64,000 bases of DNA. Source: Gnetum montanum (lineage: Eukaryota > Streptophyta > Gnetopsida > Gnetales > Gnetaceae). The DNA is taken from positions 1-64,000 of the forward strand of contig MNCI01038330.1 in the NCBI GenBank assembly GCA_015680685.1. The letters are read 5' to 3'. How positions within the stretch are numbered: position 1 is the first letter of the stretch; every line of letters starts with the position of its first letter. The position numbers and the translations under genes are program-made. Below the pieces are notes generated by a model. It was not told the DNA's origin. It did no database searches and worked only from the letters and a program-made list of their open reading frames with translations. Positions 32,956 to 43,735 of the stretch are shown piece by piece.

Positions 32956-33966
32956 TTAATGGTTTGATACTTTTTTTATTTTTCTCATTTTAACGTTAGG
33001 AGTAGCGTTAACGGGTACGATTCTATATTCAGCTTCTCCTTCACTGATCACGTTGAATGGTAATTCAGCCCAAGGGACGTCTAATGGAATATTTCCCACG
33101 TTGGTGCTTTTCGGTGCTTCTTCATGTATCGTGGTTTCTGTGTTAGTTGTAGTTTCTAAGTGAGGCTATGTATGTATGATTTCAGGCCTGGGTACTTCTA
33201 TTTTGAGTAGATTTTCCTTTATGTCTAAGAGATTATTGCCTACTAGTTACGTACGTCTTTGTTGTTCATCTGCATCATTTTGTTTAGGCTCTTCAAGCTT
33301 AACCTCCGAGCCTTGGTCTGTATCTGTATACGATGAGATGGTAGGTGTAGCAGCCTCTCCGTGTATAATGATTTTTCCACCTTCATAAGGTAGGTGAATT
33401 TCTTTTTGTATGGGGGAAGAGACTGCTTTCAGTTGGGCTAGCCAGGGTCTTCCCAATATTAGGCTGAACCCTAGCATTTCATTGATTACCACAAAGTCAA
33501 CAGATGTGGGGAATTGATCCCCTGCTATAAAGTCTAAAGTCACGGTGCCTTTGACTATCACGTGTGATCTGCTGAATGATTTCAAACACGTGGTGGCGGT
33601 TGGTCTTATTAGCTCTATAAGCCCCAATTATTTGATGATGGGGTAGTGTACTACATTTGTAGCAGCTCCATCATCTACATGCACTTTATGTATCTTAAAT
33701 TGATTTATTCGTATTGTTATGAACATAGGTGCCGTTGTTACCTCTCTTATTTTCTCATCTACTTTGATGTTATCATTGAGGAAACTTAGTGGCTTAGGAG
33801 TTGACCCTTGAGGCAAGTACATTATCGCATGAATTGAAGGTTCATTTGGAGGCAGATCTTTGCTTACTGAGATGGATGTCAACATGTGTACTAGAGCTTC
33901 GCAATGGGTTTGAGATGTTAACACTAGGTCGTATAAGCTCAGTAAAGTTTTTTCTTGTTTAAGCAC
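32956..33966 (-). pseudogene. Aspartic protease and C-terminal tail, element B
   Basis: Two open segments (33966-33628 and 33627-33247) are separated by one stop. The active site reads VHVDDGAATNVV, the DDG form used by Tat proteases. The flap/hydrophobic block is SLILGRPWLAQLKAV. The tail continues to a stop at 32956 with WAELPFNVISEGEAEY, shared with element D. In B the tail has a few stops. It is followed directly by the 30-bp spacer repeats, so pol is physically split here. Confidence 0.8.
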
Positions 33967-33975
33967 CTACATGAC

Positions 33976-36061
33976 CTATGTTAAAGCTGTTGCTAGGTCT
34001 CTACTGTTGGGCATATGTTTGTCGACAGTGATTTGGTCCATTGGGCCCAACAGTTTTATTTCATGCATAGTTGGTTTGTCATTTTTATTCGGAATTATTG
34101 ATTTTGGCATATCGTGTTTTTTAGATGATTCACCCTCATAGCCTATGTTTGGTTTATCGTTAGGTGGTGTCATAGGTATTGCATTTAGCGGGGTAGACTT
34201 GGGAGGTCCTAATGCTAGTCATTCACAGTCCTTATCCAAGCATTCACATGTAAGCTTGTCTGCTAGGCGTTCTCGTGTGTGTCGTGGGGGTGCAGTTGGT
34301 TTTGGAAACTTAGGTTGCTTTGGAACTTGTACTACTTATGGAGTAGGGCGGGGTTGCGGTTGGGCGGTTGCATGCGGTTGAGTGCCAGACTGCTTGGGCA
34401 CCTTGATGACATAGGGACTCAATTTATTTTGTGTTTGCGAAGTGGAGGACTAGTGGTTACCAGGACATTCGAGTTTCCTAACGACGTATGGAGTTAGCCT
34501 AGGTGGAGGTTGTACCTCTGCAGTTGCAACTGCAGGTGGTACTCAGACTACGTACGAGGTGAGCCGAATAGGAGGTGTTTCTGTGTTTGTGGTAGTAGTA
34601 GCAGGAGGTACGCATACCACGTATGATTATCGCATGTTGGTGTGATGGAAGTTGCTATGGTGGTGGGAATTTGGATGACGTAAGGTTTCTGTGGGGAATA
34701 TGATGGTTGAGACACAAATGTTTGTACAGTGGAAAGGATACACACTACAAATGGTTTATTAGGTACCTGTTGCTCATGATCAGAGGGGATGGTGTTAATC
34801 CTAGGTGTTTTTGGTTTGTTGTTGAAGTAAATGATATTAATTACATATAGCGCTTCTTTAGTATTTAATGGATCTTTATATACGTCCATGGCCTGATTTT
34901 GTGATTGGACTAGGTTGGCTTCATCAAAAGTGATTTGACCTCCGTCTATCATCTGTTAGATGTCTTGTTTCAGAGTGAAACAATAATCAGTGCCATGCCC
35001 ATTATGTTAATGATAATCACAAAAAATGATCCGTTCTAAAGCCTTTTGGTACTGGGGGCTCGTCTAGCATTGCTAGGCTTGGGTTCTGAACCAATTGATA
35101 GAACCGATCATGCCTTTGGATAGCTATAGGGGATAACTATTTATGTTTCATCAGTCTGGATTTCAAGAGTTGGTTGAATAGTTGCGATGGCTTCATGGGT
35201 AGTGGTGTATTGGGAGGGGTCCTTTCTCTCGAAGTTTCTCGTACGACCCGGTGTTGGGTTTTGTGATGCCGATGATTCTAGTGCGGTAACGGGAGTGGGT
35301 TTATTGAAAGTAGCAGGGGAAACAGATGGTTTTTCTTGTTGTCCCACATTCTCTTGTTGTGTTTCTTCTATGGCCCCTATAGTTGTTTTGACCTTTTCTT
35401 TATCTTTCTTACTATGTTGATTCTTAAAAGCTGAATATGCAGGATCATGGCTATTTTGTGCTGCCTCCTCTATGTTCTTGATCTGTACAGATGCTTGACT
35501 GAGGTTACGTGCATTGAGATAATATAGTTTGGATTTGACAAAATCATTGACAATCCCTTTTAGGATGGTGAGGAGATTCGTCTCTGGGATCGGTTTGTGG
35601 AGCTCATTGAGAGCAACACTCCAGAGTTGGATGAATTTTTGGATAGGTTCAAGGGGTGCTTGCTTGACCTGTATGAGGCTATCAAGTGTTGCTTCAAGTT
35701 TCAAGTTATACTTGAACCTGGTGATAAATTGGTGTAGCAAATATTTCAGAGAAGATATTAAGTTTCATGGCAAGGCCTGATACCAATCAAGTACTCTCCC
35801 AGTGAGGGACATGGGGAATACTCGTAGAATGGCATGTGGCCATGCCTGAAGTAGTGCACACTCTAGTCTAAATGTTATGAGGTGAGTGTTGGGGTCTATC
35901 TCCCCATTGTATTTAGTCAGTGTGGGTAAAGATACGTCCTTGGGTAATGTTAGAGGCAGAACCAAAGAGCTGATGGATTCATCGTGATAGAAGTGCACTA
36001 CCTTGAGCTCCCCATCGGTGGATGTCTTAAGGTGCTTTACCTCGTCGGTTAGCTCTTGCAT
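33976..36061 (-). pseudogene. gag pseudogene, element B
   Basis: The remnant starts MQELTDEVKHLKTSTDG. The capsid-like part has LPTLTKYNGEIDPNTHLITF, VFPMSLTGRVLDWYQALP and then ITRFKYNLKLEATLDSLIQV. A basic/Gln-rich segment follows (35141-35450). A C-x2-H...GH-x4-C motif near 34975-35025 with a stop inside resembles the Tat gag knuckle. A Pro/Thr/Val-rich stretch (34150-34950) and a short segment at 34173-33976 lead into protease. The N-terminal end is cut where the broken 5' LTR joins. Confidence 0.75.
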
Positions 36062-36082
36062 TAGCTTTTTAGCGTTAGCCCA

Positions 36083-36449
36083 GTCTTGGGCATACTAGGC
36101 ATATACGCCAATTATACACGTTGTGTACATGTGAGGCATGTACACTAGGCGTATATGCTGTGAATGGATGCTTGGGCGTATACGCTGGGCATATACGCTG
36201 GGCGTATACGCTAGGCGTATATGCTGAGAATGCATACTTAGTGAAGACTAAGTATCCTAAGCTCCGAAGTTGCCATTTTTGTGATTAACAGTTGTTGTCG
36301 TGTCGTCGGTGGGTCCCAAGGAACTATTGAGCCCGACTTTGCTTGAAGTTGTCTATGGGATCCTCAAGCTTTAGTCATGCTAGGGAACGTCATGACTTAG
36401 CCCGATTCTTGTTGGAGAAGTACTAAGGTCAGAATTTTGTGGTGTTTCA
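36083..36449 (-). repeat. Element B 5' LTR, truncated
   Basis: About 367 bp matching the U3 end of the 3' LTR (about 21945-22311). It ends GGTGTTTCA. The remaining LTR (about 1.0 kb), the primer site and the gag start are deleted; LTR joins gag sequence directly near 36065-36083. Confidence 0.88.
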
Positions 36450-36700
36450 ATAGGGATAGAGGTAGACCTTGAGAAAATCAAAATTATCCAAGGAATTACC
36501 CATCAACTAGAAACTATCAAAGATATTTCTTCACTCCTTGGACATACTAGCTACTATAGGAGATTTATTGAGAACTTTTCAAAGGTTTTAAAATGATTAG
36601 TAAAATTAATGAAAAAGGATGTACCTTTTGAGTAGAACAGGGAATGCAAATTAGCTTTCCAAACATTGAAATAGAAGCTAGTAAAAACACCCATTCTACA
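36450..36700 (+). pseudogene. Reverse transcriptase, C-terminal part, element A
   Basis: It resumes the frame of 19887-20903 after the duplicated ATAGG. Typical thumb/connection text follows: IEVDLEKIKIIQGITH, SLLGHTSYYRRFIENFSK and AFQTLK. The block LGHTSYYRRFI is the usual gypsy LGLAGYYRRFI. Confidence 0.9.
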
Positions 36701-37200
36701 AGCTCCTGACTAGTCCAAACCATTCCATATCATGATTGACATGTCCAACTATGCTTTAGAAGTCATACTTACATAGTTAGATGACCAATAGCATCCTTAT
36801 TACATCCACTATGCAAGTAGAAGTATCTTTGGTGCACAACTTAACTACACTACCATAGAGAAAGAATTAATAGCTGTAGTGTTTGTACTAGAAAATTTTA
36901 GATACTATGTATTGGAATATAAAGTATATATACATACAGATCATAGTGCAATCTAGTTCCTCATGAATAAGCCAATGGTAAGCCCTCATAAGTTATGATG
37001 GCTTGTAATCTTACAAGAGTTTGATTTAATGATGAAAAATCACAAGGGCACAAAGAATGTAGTTACTGATCATTTATCTTGGTTGCGATGGGACAACAAA
37101 GAGGATGAGTATCCAATTTTTGATCATTTCCCTGATGAATTCCTCTTTGCTAGTGTAGTGAATAATCAATCACCCACTGAGACAAACTGGTACAGTAGCA
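36701..37200 (+). pseudogene. RNase H domain, element A
   Basis: PILQAPD leads into PFHIMIDMSNYALEVIL (catalytic Asp kept). Next comes YTTIEKELIAVVFVLENFRY (Glu kept), then VYIHTDHSAI (Asp kept) and HKGTKNVVTDHLSWL. Three or more stops interrupt. Only one RNase H is present, as expected for Athila and unlike elements B and F. Confidence 0.85.
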
Positions 37201-37249
37201 TTCTTACCTATCTCCTCATCCAACAAATACCATGAGAGTTAAACCTTAA

Positions 37250-38480
37250 GAAGAAACAATAGTTTCTTCACTAAGCCAAGTACTTAATGAAAATTAATGG
37301 GCAACTTTACAAAGTGTGTCCTGATGGCTTGGTTCGATGGTGTGTTCCTAAGGTAGATCAACTACAAGTTCTCCAAGATGATCATGATGGTTCTTGTGGG
37401 GATCATTATGTTGGGAGATGAATGGCGATCAAGATCCTACTTGCAGGATATTATTGACCTACATTATTTTAGGATGCCCATCATTTCATCCAATCTTGTG
37501 AGCATTGTCAACATGATGGGGGAATGATTGCTAGAATGGATGGTCCAAAACAATGGATTCAACCATTAGAACCATTTGACATTTGGAGAATTAATTTTAT
37601 GGGGCCGATTACACCAATGTCCACTGGAAAAGCTTATATTATTACTGCTATTGATTACCGAACAAAATGGGCCAAAGTAGCTACTGTTAAAGATTGTACA
37701 TCATCTAAAACTACACAATTTTTTCAACAACAAATCATAAATAGGTTTGGTGTGCTGCATGCACTTATTTCAGATAATGGTACATACTTCACAGGTGGAA
37801 CTTTTTGGAAATTAATGCAACACTTAGGGGTTGAGCATAAATTGACTACACCATACCACTCCCAAGAGAATGGTCAAGAAAAAGTCACCAATAGGGAGAT
37901 TACAAAGATATTGACAAGAACCATTAGTAAGTTTAGCTGAGACTAGAACACTAAACTGAATAATGCTCTTTGGGCATACTTCTCCACATGGAAACTCCCT
38001 ATAGGCTACTCTCCCTATGAGTTAGTGTATGGTAAATTACCAATGCTTCCCATTCAAACTAATCTTTGTACACTATCCATGGCATGTGACCTCAACCTTG
38101 ACCTTGATCTAGCATAGAAACAATGGTTAGTAACCCTTAACTTGATAGATGAAACCCAATTAGCTTTCCTATCATCTAACGAATTGCACAGGGCCTTGAA
38201 TAAATGACATCATGACCTAAGAATTAGAAAAGTTAAATATCATCCAGGAGATAAGGTTGTCTACTGGAATCCCACACATGTGCCACAACATACTAAATTT
38301 CAAACACTGTGGGAAGGACCTTATATTATTTATGCAACTTTTCCTTTAGGTGCCATGAAAATATACAAACTTGAGAGCCAGATAAGAAACTTTTGGTCAA
38401 TGTGCAACAAACCAAACCTTTTCAGGAGCTTAGGACAGCCCGTACACATGCTACCTTTCTTGATGGAAAACCCTACTCAC
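37250..38480 (+). pseudogene. Integrase, element A
   Basis: The zinc-binding part has DHDGSCGDH and CEHCQ. The core is open at 37524-37940 with DIWRINFMGPI and ALISDNGTYFTGG (both catalytic Asp kept). In the third motif NGQEKVTNREI the catalytic Glu position is AAA, Lys (37881-37883). The C-terminal part includes YSPYELVYGKLPMLP, YHPGDKVVYWN and TLWEGPYIIYATFPLGA. Stops occur at several places. Confidence 0.88.
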
Positions 38481-40444
38481 TATTTTGGATCTCCTCCTTC
38501 CAAATTAGTCATAGGGGAGATGGCCACCTATGCTAATTGTTGTAGGTCCTTAGTTCTTTTTGAAGTTTTTTACACATTTTTTGTTTTACACATTTTTTCA
38601 ACTTTTCTTACTTTTTTACATCATCATTCATGTTTTTACTATTTCTTTGTTTACTTTATTTAATTTTATTCATCATCTAATAAGTGCTCATGATGGTGCA
38701 TTGAATTATATCATATTGATTTCTAATGTTTGGTTTTTACCTTTGAATTATGATGCTGATATTAAAGTATGGTTCTTTTGGTAAAATAGGCAATGAGTCC
38801 ATGCTATCCACTCATCCATACAACTCTATGGTCTCCTTTGGCTTGGAACTATATAGTCCCATTTTTGTAAGTAAACTTGTTAATAAATTGGTGGCTGGGT
38901 ATTTTGCAAACCAAGGAAAGAATCAAAGGATGAAAAGGGTGTGACTTCAAGGGGATTCAATGCATTGGTGCTAGCCATTCTCTTAGGTGCTTGCATGCTT
39001 TTTCTTGGGTTTTTTTCCTTTTTGACATTGTTGAAAAATTAGGAAGTTGAGTGAATACAAATAAGTCTTTGCATGGTGTGGTTCTCACAAAAAACAAAAA
39101 AATAAAAAACAAAAAAAAATAAAAAAATAAAAAACTATGAGAATTCCAAGCATACCCCTAAGACATGATAAAGCATTATGGGCTACAAACACTGGTTATG
39201 GCACTAGAAAGACATGTTACCCATGCCTGAAGGTTCCCTCTAACTAAGGCCCTTTCTTGCTTCCTACTTCTCCATCTCGCTCTCCTGAGAATGGTGGTGA
39301 CTCTTTGTGGAAGCATTCTTATTGCTTCAAGTGGATGGATTGGTCAAGTGTATTGATAAAAGGTCACTATATGTGGTTTTTTTGAGTCTAGATTTGGGAT
39401 GAGTTCTACTCAGTCACATTAACCATGAAATACAAAAGGGGCTTTACACAACCTTGTTCTTGGGATTTCATTCTATTCTCTCCTCTCCATCTTTCTTTCT
39501 ATTTTCCACCTCATTGTCAATTTTATCATTAGTCCATTCTAGGTTGATGCTTTGTTTTTCTTTGGTGAATTCTTGTGGGTAAGTTTTTATCTCTTACTTT
39601 TAAATGACATTCCTAGAGCCTATGGACTCTTTGGTTTGTGGGTTTGTTAGGGCATAAAAGGCATGAGCTTGCTTTGGGGAGGACCCATTGGCTTTTATTT
39701 TTGGTGCAATTGTTAAGTTATTTTCCTTAAACATTTCCTACAATCAATCATCTCTTGTTTCATCCCCATCCATGACATTCATTTTATTGGCACTGTAGTT
39801 GTTATTTTTTCCCGTCTTTCTTGTTCCTCATATTTTTCCATCTTATAGCTATTGGAGGTTCACTCTTAGTCATGGGGGCCTTGGCACAAATTTTTCCATT
39901 TTAATAATTGCCTAACCCCTACACCTTGGGTAGTTTCCAGTAATAAATCTTTAAACTAGTTTCTGCCATAATCACAACTCAGCCAATGCACTTCATATCG
40001 AGGCAAGGTATCAACTGCATTGTGGTTTATCTATCCTTGCTCATTTGTGACTGTGTTGTGTGTGCAGATGGTGATCATACAAACAATGGATTGGGCTTGG
40101 AGGAAGCACTTAGGATGGACCAGAACTAGAGCATTTATGAAAGGAGCAAGTCTAGTGGCGTGGCTATGGATAAACAATGGAAGGCACAATATTAGCATTG
40201 GCGGTAACACACTTCATTTTCTTTCTCTGTCTTTCTCTACAAGTTTCTAAATAAAGGATTGGATATCATTTATGTATAAGTGTTCACCAAAATGGTCATA
40301 AACACTAATGTTGTAATATGCGTATTGTTCTATTCACTGGGCATGTTGATTCTGTCATCCCATTCGACCATCAGTTGCCAATTAGTCAATAATCCCATAC
40401 CTTCCTAATATTTTGTAAGGAACTCAAGGATGAGTTTTCATTCA
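38481..40444 (+). other. 3' noncoding region of element A
   Basis: About 2 kb between integrase and the polypurine tract. It has A-rich simple sequence at 39085-39135 and T-rich, hydrophobic-coding short ORFs at 38560-38944. Athila elements may carry an env-like frame here, but I find no continuous frame or signal-anchor pattern that I would defend. Confidence 0.55.
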
Positions 40445-40456
40445 GTTGTGGGGGTA
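40445..40456 (+). other. Polypurine tract of element A
   Basis: GTTGTGGGGGTA directly precedes the 3' LTR start TGATGAGAG. It is somewhat T-containing for a polypurine tract, consistent with decay. Confidence 0.7.
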
Positions 40457-41375
40457 TGATGAGAGTGGTTACTCTAGTGGTTTATTCTAATTATTAGAAT
40501 AATTACTCTAGTAGTTTATTCTAATTGTTAGAGCAGTTACTCTAGTGGTTTATTCTAATTATTAGAGTGGTTACTCTAATTATTAGAGTAGTTGCTCCCA
40601 AGCCTATAAATATAGTGCCCAGGCACATAATTAAGGAGGAAGTCTTTTAGCAGTCAAGTAGAAAAACTCTTGTACTCTATTTGAAAGTTAGAGTATTTTC
40701 CAAGTGCCTGTAGCAAGATGTCTAAGTGTGGATGGATCTTTATTTAAGCATTGTGTACCTAAGCACACCTTGTATATGGAAATAAAGACGAGCTCTTCGA
40801 TTCATCCTTGCAACACTTGAGATTTTTCTTCTTACGCATTTATTTTATTTTATTTTCTTATGTATTTATTTTATTTTATTATATTTTATGCACTTTACAT
40901 TTCTGTTATTAGCACAACAATTCATTTTGATCAATTAAGCAAATCGTTAAATTACACAAGCACGACCACTTCGAGCATGCGTGTAACGCTTGGTAACCTA
41001 GTAACGATTAGCATTTGGTAATCCCAATAGTGTTGCACTCGTTCAAGATGTGTACAAAAAGTGGGAATAGATGCTGGTGTTAGGATTAGTTAGAACTTAG
41101 TTAATGAGTAGTTAAGTTAAATTAGTCACTTAGTTACCTCTCTCCTTCCCTACTAGTGTAGGATAGAAAAAAATAAAAGCGATAAAAATCATATGCCTCA
41201 AGCTTACTTAACCATACAATCATGACATATAGGTAAGATTGGGAAGATAACAATCAACCAACTCATCCTTATTCCACAAGGGTGCATAAGCACTTAGTCC
41301 TTGGAATTTGACCAGCTTGTGCATGAAATGCTTATATTCATATGGTTGAGCATACGGGTACCTTGCCGCTCATCA
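40457..41375 (+). repeat. Element A 3' LTR
   Basis: 919 bp, TGATGA...TCATCA, with three 34-bp U3 units (40477-40578), a TATA box at 40605-40612, and the uninterrupted version of the site into which element C jumped in the 5' LTR. Confidence 0.93.
40605..40612 (+). promoter_or_regulatory. TATA box, element A 3' LTR
   Basis: TATAAATA, matching 10272-10279. Confidence 0.7.
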
Positions 41376-43034
41376 GGTATGATACTTGATTCTTCTAAGT
41401 TACAAAGCTTCTAGAGTTAATTCCTAAGGAAGAAATTGAGAAGCAAGATCAAGTTTCACCATCCCGAACATGGCCATCTAATAATATACCGCTTATGGCA
41501 AGACTATAACTACTTACATTAATTCCTAAGGTTGATCAAGATCAAGGAGACTTTTGACCTTACTTTTATTGATAAGACTTATATTTTCTTCATTATTTAA
41601 TTTATATTTTAGTTATGTAATTAAAATATCTAGGCTAACACAATTTGGAACAAAGGATTTACCCTACCTTCAATTGGGTAACCAGATATGAGTTTTACAT
41701 TATGTGATCCTGGTTACAATCAATGATTGATGGTTGGTAGATCATTAATTTACCTCTTGTCATTATCTTAGATAATGAGGTAGGTATTGATAAAATAAGA
41801 TTTAATTCCTAAATATTCTTCTTAATTATATTATGTTTGTACACTAAGTGGAAGAACATTAGAATATTCAACCTCAAGTCAAAAGAATCAAGTTTATATT
41901 TCTCTCTAAGTCCTCAATCAAATCCTCCAACAACAATTTCTTATCTTTAACAAAAGTCTAAATTTTCTTTTTCATTTCTAGAAAAGAAAAAGAAATCAAC
42001 CCAGTTACTTTTGACATTTGCAAAACTACATATAATCTTTCAATGCAACATTGAAATAAACTTACCATATGATGTGAATAGTTTGGAGCTCATCACTTTC
42101 TTAATTTATTTGCAAATCTTTGAATTACTCAAAATTAATTTACTTGCTAAATAAGTGATGTTAGCAATAGGTTGAGAAGGGATCTCCATTTCATGAAGCT
42201 TATCCGTTTCAATTTTTAAAAGAAGGTCAAACCTCTCAATAATTATTTTCAAGCTATGACTTTGTTGTTGGGAATTCTTCCAATGGAATCTCCTACTTCT
42301 TCTATATTAAAAAGTTTATTCTCAGTAATTTTGATGTTTCCAATTTTGATCTTTTTGTAGCTAAGAAGAAAGGATTTGTGAGGATTCATGTGGTTTAAAC
42401 ATCTGTTGTCTACTATCCTTGATTATTGTTTAATTTTTCTACTAAATTCAAAAACTCTGTAATTGCCTTGATTATCTTCTTGAGTTGATGTTGACGAATT
42501 ATCATGTTTATTGTCTTGTACTTGAAGCATGTCAAAACACATTTTTTGTGTGATAAGACTTTATAGTATTACTTTCCTTTTGTAAAATATAAAAAATAAT
42601 TAGAAGAGATATTTGGTTATATATTTCTTTGATTTTAGTTTCTCTATATTCTTCTTGTAGCTCCTTTGCACCTTATATCTTTAGTGGAAATCTATATCAT
42701 GTTTTTATTATTTTCAAAATTTTTATATTTTGAATTTATTCTATTCATTTTTTCTCTTATTCCACAAGCAATAAAAGCCTATTCTTCATTATTTTCATCT
42801 ATATTTAGGTTTCATGGTGTTCTAATTTATGAGACTAGATCATCAACTATAAGTTGCTTGAAGTTTTTTGTTTGAAGGAAATTCATCATCATGCTAAAAT
42901 ATCCTTGACCATTGTATAGTGATGCAACCACGTTTTGGAGCTTTTGGTGTTAAGTAAAGCCACATCTAAATTTATCAATTTGCTTTATACATTCAAACAT
43001 TCCACAAAGAAGTCTTCAATATGTTCTTTCTTTC
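41376..43034 (-). pseudogene. Decayed Ty1/copia gag-protease remnant
   Basis: Minus-strand translation gives gag-like text (IEDFFVECLNV near 43000) and, about 600 bp further on, IVDNRCLNHMNPHKSFLLSY (about 42345-42410). The latter resembles the copia protease start, usually WIVDSGCSNHMT, with the active DSG changed. Stops are dense. No RT is found; element A's insertion ends it at 41375. The first part of this interval (41376-41560) may instead belong to an unknown plus-strand frame. Confidence 0.45.
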
Positions 43035-43735
43035 TTATTCTAATATTCATAAATTGGATTCTATCTCAAGTTTAAAATTTGAAGCAATTAGTGGTTCCTT
43101 TTCCAGAGAGTTTGGGTTTCATGGTGTTTAATGATAATATGTTCTAGTGGTGTAACTATTAATAATTTTACAGTGGTTTTTAAATTGCTAAGTTATACCA
43201 GGGTTGAAATTTAAAATGATATAATTAATTTTTAACTTAAATAAAAACGGTTGATGCAGATGTAACTTTTCCTTTTCTAATTTTTTAAATTTAAATTAGA
43301 TTTTCATTCCATTTATTTTTTAATTTGATTTCTTTTAACCTTCTACCATTTTGCTATCTAGTTTATGGGGTAGTTGGCTAGGACAAGCAAGTTTTCTGTA
43401 GCTAAAGATAGCCTTTGTTATCTTGAGTAGAGGTTTGGAATCATGGACCACCTTACATTGAAAATGTGAGTCAGTGTAACCTTAATTATGGATAAGATAT
43501 GCTATGCTAGCTGATTCTTGTTTATAGTTAAATGGTCATTTCCTTGGTCCAGGAAATATTCAAAGAATTATTATATACTTATATTTCTTTGGCTTTCCTA
43601 GCCCCTAGGTTAGAATTACATAGGAAAACTATTTACAATTGCATATTTTATTTGTAAACTTATAAATAATTTATAAGATTATTTATATTAAATATTAAAA
43701 TATGGGTTACTTTTCTACATGATCACTATACTTAT
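43035..43735. repeat. Flank repeat X, copy 1
   Basis: It aligns with 52728-53414 (about 700 bp, high identity) and shorter with 1-210. Both long copies end in ACTATACTTAT, where CTTAT immediately precedes the LTR start TGTTGG. Its left edge is the point where the two copies part company. Confidence 0.85.

Larger units (their letters stand above)
20909..36449 (-). mobile_element. Element B: Tat/Ogre-like gypsy element with an antisense gene
   Basis: A 15.5-kb minus-strand insertion in the RT of element A, with TSD ATAGG. Reading from 36449 downward the order is: truncated 5' LTR, gag, aspartic protease, spacer repeats, a multi-exon gene on the opposite strand (28145-32375), spacer repeats, RT, gypsy RNase H, a second archaeal-type RNase H, integrase, 37-bp tandem array, polypurine tract, 3' LTR. 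Dual RNase H is the known mark of the Tat lineage. The primer site, the leader and the rest of the 5' LTR are missing. All coding parts contain stops. Confidence 0.92.
10056..41375 (+). mobile_element. Element A: Athila-like Ty3/gypsy retrotransposon, twice interrupted
   Basis: The LTR pair begins TGATGA and ends TCATCA. Flanking bases are GGTAC (10051-10055) and GGTAT (41376-41380), a 5-bp target duplication with one later change. The order is 5' LTR, tRNA-Asp-type primer site, gag, protease, RT, RNase H, integrase, noncoding tail, polypurine tract, 3' LTR. Element C splits the 5' LTR and element B splits the RT. Without them A is about 10.2 kb. All ORFs are broken. Confidence 0.9.

Noticed and set aside
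38560-38944. Env-like transmembrane ORF of element A
   Set aside because: The hydrophobic peptides come from T-rich sequence; there is no continuous frame, signal peptide or coat-like pattern.
39085-39135. Poly(A) tail of a retroposed gene
   Set aside because: The A-rich run is interrupted by regular T and C, has no gene upstream and lies within the noncoding tail of element A.
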